DNA of 64,000 bases from the NCBI GenBank assembly GCA_003342895.1, contig PTFA01000029.1, positions 2,417,951 to 2,481,950 on the forward strand, written 5' to 3'. The position numbers and the translations under genes are program-made. The notes beneath the pieces were generated by a model that searched no databases, was not told the DNA's origin, and saw only the letters and a program-made list of their open reading frames with translations. Positions 27,701-40,100 of this stretch are shown one piece after another. The DNA comes from Casuarius casuarius (lineage: Eukaryota > Chordata > Aves > Casuariiformes > Casuariidae). Within the stretch, counting starts at the first letter, position 1. Each line of letters opens with the position of its first letter.

Positions 27701-30700
27701 CCACCTCCAAGTAGAGGAAGAGAAAAGAGAAAGAAAAAGGTAATAAAGTAGTAAACCAACCAGAAACACACAGCAATATACTGTGTCCATACACTAAAAG
27801 GGTGTTTGGGGATGGAGGAAGGACAAGCAGTACGATATCACACTCTACTCCATCAGTAAACAGGCAGGGAACAAGCCAGTTCAGCTCATTCTGCTTGTCG
27901 CTTCTCGGTTAATTGTGGGCTCCTGGCTTTGGTGCTTGCACCATCTGAGAGGTATGACAGTCCCTTGAGCAATCCTCCTGACTGCTCTTTCCTTACCCTC
28001 CCCCTTCGAATGAAGGGAGCAAGAAAGAGCATGGCACCAGCTGAGTCACAGGATCTCTTTAGTCTCCCATACCAGTAGAGCCTGGAATTGCCACAAGCTT
28101 AGTGCTTCGCATGCCACACCAGATAAATAAGCGCTCTCTTCCATCTCTGCCTGCCCGGCGCACCTCCAGCGGAGCCCAGGGCAGCGGGCACGTGAAACTC
28201 TGCTCTGCCGCATTTCAGTGGCATTCAGTCATGCTCAGCGTGTAACCCAGCAATCTGTTTCGACAGAGTTCGCAGAGCCCAAGGAGCCCAGGGCAGAGCT
28301 CTGCTTACACCAGAAGAGACGTCTGCCAGCACGGCGCTTAGCTGCTTTCCAGAAGAGAGTAAGGAAGAGTAGCAAAGTGATCCCCTGCTGCTCCCCCAGC
28401 AGCAGCTCCGCCACCGCACGTCCTTTCCCCGCACAGGGGAGAGGAGAGCACCCTCCCCTCCCACCCAACTGATTTATCCATGCTACAGAGATGTTTTGGC
28501 ACAGACTAGACCAAAAAGGCAACGATGTTTGAATATAGACAGTTGTGTGACAGACACACAGCTCCTGTGAAGAAGGTTCCTGTTGCCACTAGAAACCAGA
28601 TGGGGGGCGGGGGGAGGAGAAACAGCAGAGAATCACAAATTGATACTTCTTCACATATCGGGTTACATTTCTGCTCTCACATCTGTGCGTTAGCTGTGGG
28701 GGGTGAGCAGGGCTCTCCTCCCTGCCCTGCCTGTCCCATACCCACAATGGAGCGAGCACTGGCCTGAAGAGCCCCATCCTCCAGCTAGCCACGCTCAGGG
28801 AGGCACGAGCGGCACCAAAGGTAGGGACACAAAGGGGACTGAGCCCCACATACGTACTGTCGCAAGCAGAGAGGAGCACAGGGTGCTCAGACACTAACAA
28901 TATGACTCTCTCCAATGCAAGAAGTGAGATGTGCAAAAGGACGACCGAAGTAGCCCTAGTGCAGCAATGACACGGAGGAAGAGGCAAGGGAGACGAAGGG
29001 GAGTGGGGGGAGGAAGGGGAGAGGAAGATGCTTCCCCCCTGTCATCTACAATGAAAAGAGTTTCTGATCAAAATGGTGCCATCATCCCCCCAAATTCTGT
29101 GCTCTTGTTTCCAGCTGCCTTTCTCATACACCCTTTTAGTCTGCTAGTCCTCCTCCTGCAAGAACTCCTCACTAGAGGCGAAAGAAGGGGACTCTCTCGG
29201 CTGACAGAAGGAAGGAGACGGGAGCAAACAACTGCATTGCTGATTTTCAGTCCTGCATCCTAGAACAGCGAATTCAGAGATGTAAAACAGGAACATTAAT
29301 TTCAGGGGGGGTGGGAAAACTCTGAGAAGATAAATGCCTGAAAGCAGTGGCCCCCCTCCTCACTGTTCGATCAGATTAAACAACCCCTCTGAGCAGGTCT
29401 CTCTGCAGAGTTTTCCCCCAGCCCCAAATTGCTTCTTTATGACCCCACAAATATCATATAATGTTTAGTGGACTCACTGACCCCCAAGGAGGGTCTGCAG
29501 CAGAAACGAGAGCTAAAGCCTACAGAAAGCAACAGGAATGCAGAGGCAGAGCTGTTGCTGCAACCTCAGTTCACCCCTATTACTGGGGTACTGCAGGAGC
29601 TCTGAACACTTTGCATATTACGTGATGCAATACCCTGACAGAACAGGGTGAAATAAGGACAAAAGCGGCAGCCTTCGCAGCCTGCCTCAGGAATGTGCTC
29701 CACAGGGTTTGATCAATGCTGGAACCTGCGAGGAATTCTGGATGCTGCTGTGCATCTCCCCCTCCTCTCCCTTGCCTTTCAGAAATGAAAAAGTCAAGAC
29801 CCAGAACAAATCAATGTTATATAAAAGTAAATAAGCAACATAGATCAGACATGTACATGCAAAATTCTTCCAAATTTCAAAACACAATGGTGACCGTACA
29901 CGAACAATTAACCATAGCTTTCACCTTGGCTATAAAAACGAGCAGCTGCATTGCCGTCCCGCTGCCTTCGCCGAGCATTAGTGGAGCAGCCCTGCCACCT
30001 CGCGGCCGCCGGACAGCGAAGGGAAGCCACGAAAAGCCGCGAGCGGGGACAACGCGTGGCTCAGAGAAGCGAGCTGCAACAGGAGGTGACGGGGAAGCCG
30101 GCAGAGATCAAAGTGAGGTGGTTCAAACACTTTTTCTGGACAAAATTATGTATTAAGGAAACCAGAACTTGTCTATTTAAATGGGTTTTCTGCCTGGGAA
30201 AGACTCCCCTTCCTCTTCCAAGCGGGATGTGATGTGTGTGGCAAGCAGCAGGAGCGGCAGCAGAGCGCCAGAGCACAGCCACGGTTGGTACCCCTTGCGG
30301 CACCCATCCAGGCGGGCACGTGGCCTCGTAGCGGGTAGCTTACAGGGGCACAAAGGCTACTTCAAAAAAAGCTTTCAGCAACAGAGGGCACAAGAAGATT
30401 TAGGCCTCAGCTCCACTGAAGGAGCTCTTTTGCAGCAAATGAGGCAAAAGCTGGATGCAACTGCAAGGGAAAGAGAAGCCTGCCTTAACCCAAGACGTTA
30501 ACCTGAACGGGAACAAAACACCCTGCAGCAACAGCAGGGAAGCTTGAGCCGAAGGACTGCATAGTGTGTCTCAAGCTGAGGAGCAAGCACGTGCTGGACC
30601 ACACCTGGAGTCAGGAACCTGCAGCCTTAGGGAGCAATAAAATGGAGAGCCCCACTGCTGCGAAATTTATCTCCTCTTAAAAACCCTGATACTTACTGAA

Positions 30701-33700
30701 AGCTTCCCTTCTCACACAGCAAAGGCAGCCAGTCCTGACCCAAACAGTGCACACTAACAAGCTAGCAAAGAAATATACCTCTTCACGGGGGGGGGGGGGT
30801 TTAAGTACTGCTCTTTGCATGGCCTGCACCTAAGGGGAAGTCTAAAGCTGAAGCTCTGGTGATGCTTGAAGACCTGACTCACCTGCCTTTAGATTTTGCT
30901 ATATCAGCAAGAATGTTGTACTGCAAAGATGGGTGTCCTGACAAATCTAGCATAGTTTTTGTACCTTACCAAAACTATCTTAAATTGTTTACTAGGAAAG
31001 GCCTTTTGCTGCTATACTAATGAGCCTATGTTGGCAAAAGCTTTTAAAGAAACACATGTAAAGTTGCACCCTCAGCTGACACTACCGCATCAGGAAAAGG
31101 CTCAACTGCTGTTTTCGGTATAGCTAGAGCATGGGACACGCGAGGGGAGATTACTGAGGATTATCACAAGCAAAGGCAACTTGCCTCTTTTGCTCTCTGC
31201 TGCTGCCGCTGCCGCCATGTTCTCCCTCAGAAAGGCCGGTAGCATGCCCACCATACCATAAGGACGTACACAGAGGACTCTTTGGGAAGAAAGACTGCTT
31301 CTGACACGTGCAACACTTTAAACATCAGCCAGAATTTGCACAGTCGTAGCATCAAATGCCAGTTTGAGCGGCACAGCCTTCTGCAGCCTCAAGGCCCTGG
31401 GTACCATGAGCCCAGATGTCTCCAGATGCATCACGGGAGAGATGGGGATGAGGGAGAAGATCTGGCAGGGCAGTAGCAATGAGCAGACGGTACTTCCAGG
31501 ACCTAATGCAAAATCGGTAGAGCTACGCCAAATTACCTGGGGACCTGATCAGTGACCATACCAGATCTGAGCACAGCCGGATCAGCCAGTAGCACAAATT
31601 TGACCTTAAATCAGGCAAAGGCACTTGTCTATGTTTTATGTAATTAGCTAGAGCACTTGATATTGGGCTTGGGGCCCATCTAAGAACACAAAACCAGCAC
31701 ACAGTAGCTACTGGCAGGGAGGAAATATTCTATCCCACATATGACCTTCCAGTACAAGCAGTTAACAGACAGAATAAATGAATAGAGCACGCGCCTGAAA
31801 AAACAAAGCAAGTTTATAGCAGAACAGCTCTTTGCATTATTCAGCACAGTGTTTTTAATTCAGCACTAGGAATCCTAAAGCCAGATTTATTCTGTTGTCA
31901 AACCATGGGTTGAGTTAACTCTACGGAGACCCTACAGCCTTGGATTATATACTTCAATTACAGGCAGCAACATGCCCAAGCAGTGCAAGCAGCAACATTA
32001 TCAATATACTTGTCACAATGGGTAAATTATTTAAAAAAAGAAAAATATATATATGTATTTATTCAGTCAGGTGGTTCAATGAAGGAGACAATAATGTAGA
32101 CTAGAAGAAGCCTCCCTTGTACAGGTTTTATTACAGAAGTTATTTTTTGCACACCTGGAACGCACCTGATCCAGTGCATTATTTCCAAAGCCCACAGAAT
32201 TTCACTAATTTGAAAGTTTGACACAGTCTGAGAGTCACTATGTGAAACCACAGATTCAGAGTACTATCAGTCTCATACAAGGTTTTCTCTGCCTACAAAC
32301 ATTCTCATGTCATCCTGGCTTCACCCCCATAGCTCACTGCACACAGAGAAGTTCTCAGTCTACAAAATAGTCAAGCATTACAGTTTTGTATTATGCCAAA
32401 GAAGAAGTAGTGATGCAAACAGTTTTTGGAACAAGCGAACAAGGTACCTAGCAAAATAAGCAAAATAACTTAAAAAAATATATATATAAAATCTCCACCA
32501 AGACACCCACTCCAAAGTGGGTGTAAAGCTTGGTCAAACAAGCTGCTGCTAGCCAGCCTCAGAAGGCTGATATCCACCAACAGATATCCTGAGTCAGAAC
32601 CCTCTAAGACAGCAAAATCTTCCCCAAGGTCTACTCTCCACCCTTGGCCAGATTTTGAAAGCTCCAGTCTAAAAACAAAGCTATTACAGTCCCTGTTGTA
32701 CTAGGAATGCAAACTAATAAAAGCACCGTATCACAGCCAGGCTTCCTAAACGCCACGGGTAACTCCCCGACGTGAGGCATTTGTGCAGCATGAGGGCACA
32801 CACGCAGAAGGGCTATGCGGGAGCAGAACAGACATCGGGTTAAATTACAGCTCATTATTATTGTTACTGATAATAAAGCCCGTCACAAGAGAGCAGAAGC
32901 CATGCTGACCCCCTTTATAATGGATACAAAAGCAAGAGAAATGAACAGTTTGTCCCCTGGCTACCTCCTTGAGGAATGCCACTTAGGCAAAAAGGAGGTA
33001 TCAGCCAAAGCAGCGGACAGCAAAAGCAAAGAGACAAGTCAGAGTCACACGGAGGAGCTGCCCATGGCCATGGCTGCTGGAAAGCAGCAGATGTGATGAG
33101 AGCAGCATGTCGCAGGCTGCTGTGTGCACAAAGTCTCCAGGTGTAATTGCCCAGTTGCAGCTCCAGAGCAGCTGGAACAGGAGAACCCAGTATTTCTGAG
33201 TGGTGAGTGGTCTGTTCACAAAAGCACCACTTACCATTTTAGTTGCTTTTTGCAGCCTGTCCCCTCACTTCCAAGCCCAGCTACATGAAGGAAAAGGGTC
33301 TGGAGTTGATAATAGTTCTCAGCAACCCACTTAAGAGAACAAAGAGTTGAACAAAACCTATTCCCAGCAAAGTCGGATGAAGAACAATGGGGACCAAGTG
33401 AAGGCAGCTTGACGTTGGAGAGAAACTAGTCTAATCCTTCAGTCATACTTTCTGAAGTATTACTGAGAAGCTTTTGCTCCCTCTACACCCACAGTTAAAA
33501 ATCCATTTGCAGGTGATGTTTGGGGCCAGCCCCTTCCGAGAATCCAAGGGCCTTTCCACAACCACTGCTCACAGCACTACTGCACCTGCCTGTTAAGAAT
33601 CAAAAGTTAGGTCTCAAATTTTCTTGCAAAGAGCCCATTTTCACATCAGTTACATGTGAACAAGTTAGAGGGACGCAGAACAACAGAGACAGAACAAACC

Positions 33701-35597
33701 CTTCCAATGGAAAAGAGTACTGCCTAGTCCAGAGGGAATGGCTTCTCTCTTGAAAGTGGCTGTGCCTCTGACCCCCAGCTGTCTGCCCCAATCTCTTTAA
33801 AGTTCCTACTCCTGCTTACTGTAGGAACTGCTCAGCTGCTTGATTAAGCAGCTGCCTAATCACTAATATGGCAGATCATGAACTAAGGCAAGGCAAACAA
33901 GTGCCTACTGCCAGTTAAAATGTAGAGGCTCATGAAACTCCTTGTACCTCATCCCACACAACATGTGCGAGCAATAAGCAGAGGCTTAGATGAAGAGCAT
34001 TGTCTCTACTAGAGATCAGAAGCTACCTTTGGACAAACCCATACGGATTTCCCTGCTGTAGACAGGCCTTCAGCAGACATTAACACTCACCACATTCATT
34101 CTTGCACTACCTCCTACAGGTTTGAAACCCAGGAGATGTAAAGACATGTTTTTGCCTCCTCCAGGAAGTCATCACAGCAAGATAACAAACTTAGATAGCC
34201 AGGCCTTGGACAACATATTCCTTATAGTAGCCTCTAAACCAAAGGATTAGTATTATACTGACAGACACTAAGGTATTTTAAAAAAAAAAAAAAAACACAC
34301 ACATACACACCTCCAAGATGAAGTCAGTAAGAAAGTCAAACTACAGATCTACACATAGCTCTCTCTGAAACATGGCTTACACACAGGCCCTCTCCTCAGG
34401 GCTGATCCAAAGAAGCTGAGCAGAAAAAGCTACTCTAAACCAACATTAGCTAGATCCTTGAGTATCAGAGGTAGGCGGTCACTGCTTTTAGCCAGGATGT
34501 ACAAGCCCAGTCTTTACTGAGAAGTTACTAGATATTATTACTGATCCTTGCAGTGCTGCAGAATTCACTGCTACCCTACGACAATACAAATCTGCATATA
34601 AAAAGCACGATTTGAAAATAACTTGAATGGCAAGTGGAAAAAAATAAGACGAGAGGAAAAATAATTAGTGGGAGAGGTTCCTAATTAGAGCAAATAATGC
34701 TAGAGCAAATGCATCATGGTGAGGAAAGCTTGGCACACGTCCTAGAGAAAGTCCAGCTGCTCTGCCTCCTGCACCAGCACCTCTGTAAAGGTCATATTAA
34801 GCTGCAGCATGAACTCATCGCAGTGAACAGTTATGGTCACAACATCCTTGAGCATTACCCTGGAGGAACACCTCCCTGCCTGTGCACAGCCCCCATCGCA
34901 CCCCTATAAACATTCATTGTTAGTGTATTTGCTGACTGATTTCCTTTAGCAGAAGAAAATAAAGTTATCCTCCAGTTCCAAGACTCTTCTTGTTCTCCCC
35001 TTGCAGTTACAGTAAGAGACACGAAGTCTCAGGAGAAACCTTGTCCTCCAAAATGGTCAGGGCCAGCCATTCCTACCAAGAGCAGCAAGACTGGAGCACG
35101 CTCAGCCTGTCCCAGGGCTGGGCCCGAACAGCATGATGTGGCTGCAGCCTGCTGCTTCTCGTCATACTGGTCCTACAACTTGCGCAGCACCTATCAGGCT
35201 AGCTAGGACTGCTCCCAAATGTGCTTCAGATCAGGGCTCACTGCCAGGGTAACTCTTAACACTGCTATCATCACTCCATTACACCAACATCATCCCGTCT
35301 CCAGAACTTCTCTTACAGGGCAGGGGGGGAGCTTCTTCCAGTGCCAGCATAGTTCAATCCCTGCAGCAGCAACAGTAGTGGCAGCTGGCATTTTTAAACT
35401 GGGTCATCTCGACACGTTTGGAGAAGGCCTGCTTCACACTGCAGTGGAAAGGAGGAACAAACAGGTGGCAGGAGAGAACAAGGCACATGAAGGAGCTGCC
35501 GACTGCTCCCCCTCCCAGCACAGCAGCACAAATTCCTCCAGGAGAACACAGCTACCTTAGATAAGACATCCTCTTCCTGGCTGCTCTCCAAAACACT

Positions 35598-35635
<38 letters not shown>

Positions 35636-37069
35636 TCCACTGTGCCTTGGGTGGAATCCGTCCCAAACAAGCACTCCAGATCTCTCCAACTCAATTGCTT
35701 TCCTGGCTCCAGTACGAATCCCTGCTGTGAAAGGGTTAAAGCCTCATCTTAATTTATATATGCATTCAGGATCCAGAAATATCAACCTGCAGCAACAGTG
35801 ATGAAAGAGCTGCTCTGAGATTTCCACACAGCGTTGCAACAGCAACTCGCACAGCGGCTGACACACAAAGGGGAAACTGCAGCTAAGTTTGAGGCAACTC
35901 AGCCATTTCTGGGATACACCCTTAGCCTTCGAGGCCTCATATCCTCCTTTTGCTGCTTGCCGGATGGCCACTACGAGCATCACACAGTTGCCCCAGCTAA
36001 AAAGAAAAACTGTGTCCCTTCACCTTCATCTTTTGAGTGTTTTCCGAAGTGCAGCAGCCCCAGCAGCTGGCAGAATTGGCCATGACTGCGATATTATTTC
36101 TACAGCTAAATTCAAACAGAATCTTAAATTAAACATCAGTTATCTCATTTTTGGATTCAGGGAGTTGTATTCTTTAGTTACTGTATTTGCATCCAAGCTT
36201 CATAGCTGCCAGGTTCACTGCAGAGTATGAAATTTGGATTAGGGATAAACATAAACCCAATTTTGCTTTTCCATTAATCCTTTCTGCTGTCACTGGGACA
36301 AATATCAGCAAACTGGTATTTTTAGGGGAGCAGCGCATACAAACAGCACAGTTCTAAGAGCTTGGGGGTTGGCTTTTTTTGCTATCTTCACTTTACTGAC
36401 AAAAGGTAAGCATCCAGCTGTGGGCAAGAACTATAATCCCTGAAGTCCACCCCTAAGAGCCCTTGAAGCCTTGGATCCACCTGGCAGCTGTTTCTAAGGA
36501 TAATATCTTTTCCTCAAAAGGAGGGAAAAAAAGCTTCAGACAAAGAAAACAAGCAGAAAAAAAGAAAAACAAATCAAGAAAAGCACACTACATACATACC
36601 ATCTTTCAAATCCTTCTGCAACACTCAGCCAGCCACAAAAAGAAGTAGGAGCTCAGCTGGGAGTTCAAGGATACTTTTCTCTCTGGTGGCAAAGGCAGTC
36701 CAAGCTCCTGCTCTCCCGTTCCCGAGCTGCAGTGGCTGCACCCTCACCGTGTGCCAATGCAACCTTTTGTGGGCTTACATTTTATAAAGCAGACCACGGG
36801 GTCTTCCCCCCAGGGGCTGGGAGGCAGAAGGGAGAACAAACATAAAACCACAACTCCAGCCGTTTCAAGGATCCTATTTACAGCATATTGGATGAGAGGA
36901 AAGACTTAAACCAGCTTTGCTGATGGTGAACACACAAACTATGTTCTCTCTCTTTCTCTCTCTCCCTCTCTTTGTGTCAGGGCAGAGGTGGGAGGACTTC
37001 TCAGGTACCTCTGAAGGGTCAATTCCTTCCATTTAAAATACCTTCTGTTAAACAGAAGCTTCATATTAA

Positions 37070-37110
<41 letters not shown>

Positions 37111-40100
37111 AACATCTGCCCCAGTCTAGTGCCTCCTATTTGTGGTTTTCCATTCACATTTATTTATTGTTAGGGTATCCTGCGCCCCGATGGAAGTGAG
37201 ACTCAATGATGGTCTACGGAGTCATACATCCATTCAGAATTCAGAGGCCAAAATCAGTGAGCTCAGAGCAAAAGGGTACCTCCAAGTAGAAGCCCTTCTC
37301 ACAAAAATTATGGCTCACCTACATACTGAAAACAAAGAAACCTGCCACAAAGTGCTAGCAGACACACTCAGCTGAGAGCTGAGAAGGTAAATATTTTTCC
37401 ATCCTCTAATCTGTCAGACATTTTAGGTTAGAAAATTCAGGCAAAGGTGATTTTCAAGCTCTTAACTACCCAGCTTCACCCCTTGAAAGAGAAATGGCAG
37501 AAAAATCTCAGCTTGTTCTGTGCAAAGATTAGCCCTGAACTAGGTGGAGACAGACTCCAGTCACTTAAAGGCAACCTCTCGTCAGGAATTTTGGGATTCA
37601 CCTCTCCTTTCCGACAGAGGACAGATACCAAATTCTCTCTTCCACCCATGAGAAGGCAGTTGACACACTAACAACCAGGATCTGCTTGTGGACTTTGTTG
37701 GGACAGCTTGGTTGGGAAGCTGTGGGCTTCCCAAGTGCCAGCTCATAGCTTCTTAGGGTGGAGAAGTGCTACCCTGTTCCTCCTCCTCCCTAACCGTTAC
37801 CAGAGCCTGTGGCACAGTTAACTCTAAACCTTGCCCGCACGAACACCACATGGTTAATATTCTTCGTAACCATAGCAACCAACACTTCTTTCTCTATCAG
37901 CGCCTCAGCTGGCACTGTGCTGCTTTCCCAGGATGAGTTTGTGCTGCAAATTTAAGGACCCCTCCCTTCCTCCCCAGACACGGGGTTTGACCAAGCAGAG
38001 CACGAGGCTGCTGGAGCACCCAGGCTTCACCTAACTCTGGCATTCCTCTGTCCCCAAATAACCCCCCAGGCACTTCTACCCCCACCAAGGGCAAAAGGGC
38101 AGATGTCTAGATTCTCCCCAAATGCACTAAGACAGGCACTATCTAAAGCAAGGAGCCAGCTGCAGCCTCACAGGAAGAGATGCCCCAGGGGAGTGGAGGG
38201 ATTGGGGGGTGTCCAAAGCTGGCACGCTGATCAGCATCAGGTCACACAGATGCAGCAGGGCATGACCAGTGGACCCAGCCGTAATTGAGGTCCCATAGGT
38301 ATTAGGGGCAGTACCTGCCCCTTCAGCAACATCCTATAAATGGGGGATCCACTGGAGACACCCACCAAGAAAACCATGTATCCTGATAACAGTAAGAAAC
38401 CAAAGTTTTCATATAGTGGCACGTGTATTTTGGCAGGAACAGCACAGGCAGATAAATGACTTTCAAAGCAGAGCTTATCACTAGCAAAACAATACATCTT
38501 TCTCCTCCTGCAGTTCACCTTTGAACTACAGATGCACAAAAGCAATCACCACATCCTATTCTCCCGCCTGGTTTCTAGCCCTTGCTCCTGGGCAGCTGCA
38601 GCACGCCAGCACTTGCTTATTTCTAAGCCAATCCAACCTCGTTTTTATGGTTCCACCCATTGGAGTACTTGGCACAGAGATAGACACTGCTGTTTTATAA
38701 ATAGCTCCATGCTGGCCCAGCTCTATCCTATGCAGGATTTCCACAGCATGGTTACAATGTATTTTTCAATATTTCCCCCCCCACACACACAGTTTCCACT
38801 TGCCACTCAGAGAGTGGATGCCTCTCCTCTGCCTAGCTGGTCCCTGCTACACAGCATCATCCTTGCCCAGGGCCTCGCTCCTCTTCTCTCGTCTCCCTCC
38901 CCACCCTCCCTGACAGCTTCCCAGCGCAGCCACAACAGCTGCCTTCACCCGCTCTAGTTCTGCGCAGACCACTCAGGAGTCCCATCTGGAAAGCAAGCTC
39001 TTTGCAGGAGGTGCAACACCAGCCCCAGCACGCACGCCTAACGGAGCACAGCTGGAAGAGGAGCACAGTTATTTCAAGTCCAAACATTCAGTGATATTGC
39101 ACAATGACTTTTCTTTCTTACTTTCCTCAGAGTTCATACAAAATTCTGGCTTTGGGCTACCTTTGCAAACTCACTGATGGTGGCAACTACTATGCAAGTG
39201 ACCCCTCAAAGGCAAAGGTTTGGCAGGAGATGTGGAACATGCTGGCAACTTTCAACTTTGGCATTAATATGGGCAAGGGAGTAAGTGGTTTGTACCCAGA
39301 ATTAATGATTAACAAGGCACGAGATAAGGGGAAAAAAAAAAAGGTGATCAGTGTGGCAACAGGTACTTTTCTTTTTTCACACTCTCTCTACATATCCATG
39401 CCATGCCATTTCATGGCACCCAGACAATAGGTTTCTCCAACAGAATTAAAACATTGCTCCAGTTTATATGGCACATGGGACCCAAACAAATTTTAACTAA
39501 TTGTATCGAGCCTGGATCATCAGGTATACAGATATCCACCAGGTCTGGGCTGATACACTGGTCTTTCCTGGATTCAGCTTACAGAGGACCTTCCCACCAT
39601 CTCTGCCAGTTTGGCCAGCCCTCTACCAAACACATCACGGTTTGCCCTGCTCTCTGAGCACTGTCAGAGACCTGCTCACAGGTTTTGTAGCACAGGTTCA
39701 CCTTTAACAGAGGTGACCACCAGAAGCTATTCTGCTCACTACATGCTAACATGTGCTGCACTAACTTCTGTCTTTGCAATGAGGCCCAGCCACAGGAGTG
39801 GAAAAAAAAAATCTTACAACTTTAAAAGAGTTTACCACAAGAACAGATGCAGGATGGATTAAAGGCTTTGGAGTGCAAATGAAAGCAACTAGACACAGGT
39901 ACCAACATGCAGCTGGATGGAAAGATTTACTCACCCACACTTCAGCCTGCACAGCAGCAATGTTAGAAGTGGATGTGCTAGCTAGGATCCACAGCATTTA
40001 TAGCCCAAGGGCCTACACCAGCCTCCTGGAGGCCACAGGCCCCTCCACTTGCCACTTCACATGGCCAATGATTACCCTCACCAAGTGTAAAACATCACAA

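Noticed and set aside
31201..31260. GCCGCCATG in ideal Kozak context after a CTG/CCG repeat
   Set aside because: The frame stops after 13 codons and no donor leads to a plausible exon.
34570..34590. GACAATACAAATCT resembling the end of the ancient tail repeat
   Set aside because: The match is under 16 bases and upstream sequence does not follow the repeat.
34697..34909. 70-codon plus-strand frame with a protein-like His/Leu/Gln-rich sequence
   Set aside because: No family recognised, and no supporting splice or promoter context; most likely chance.
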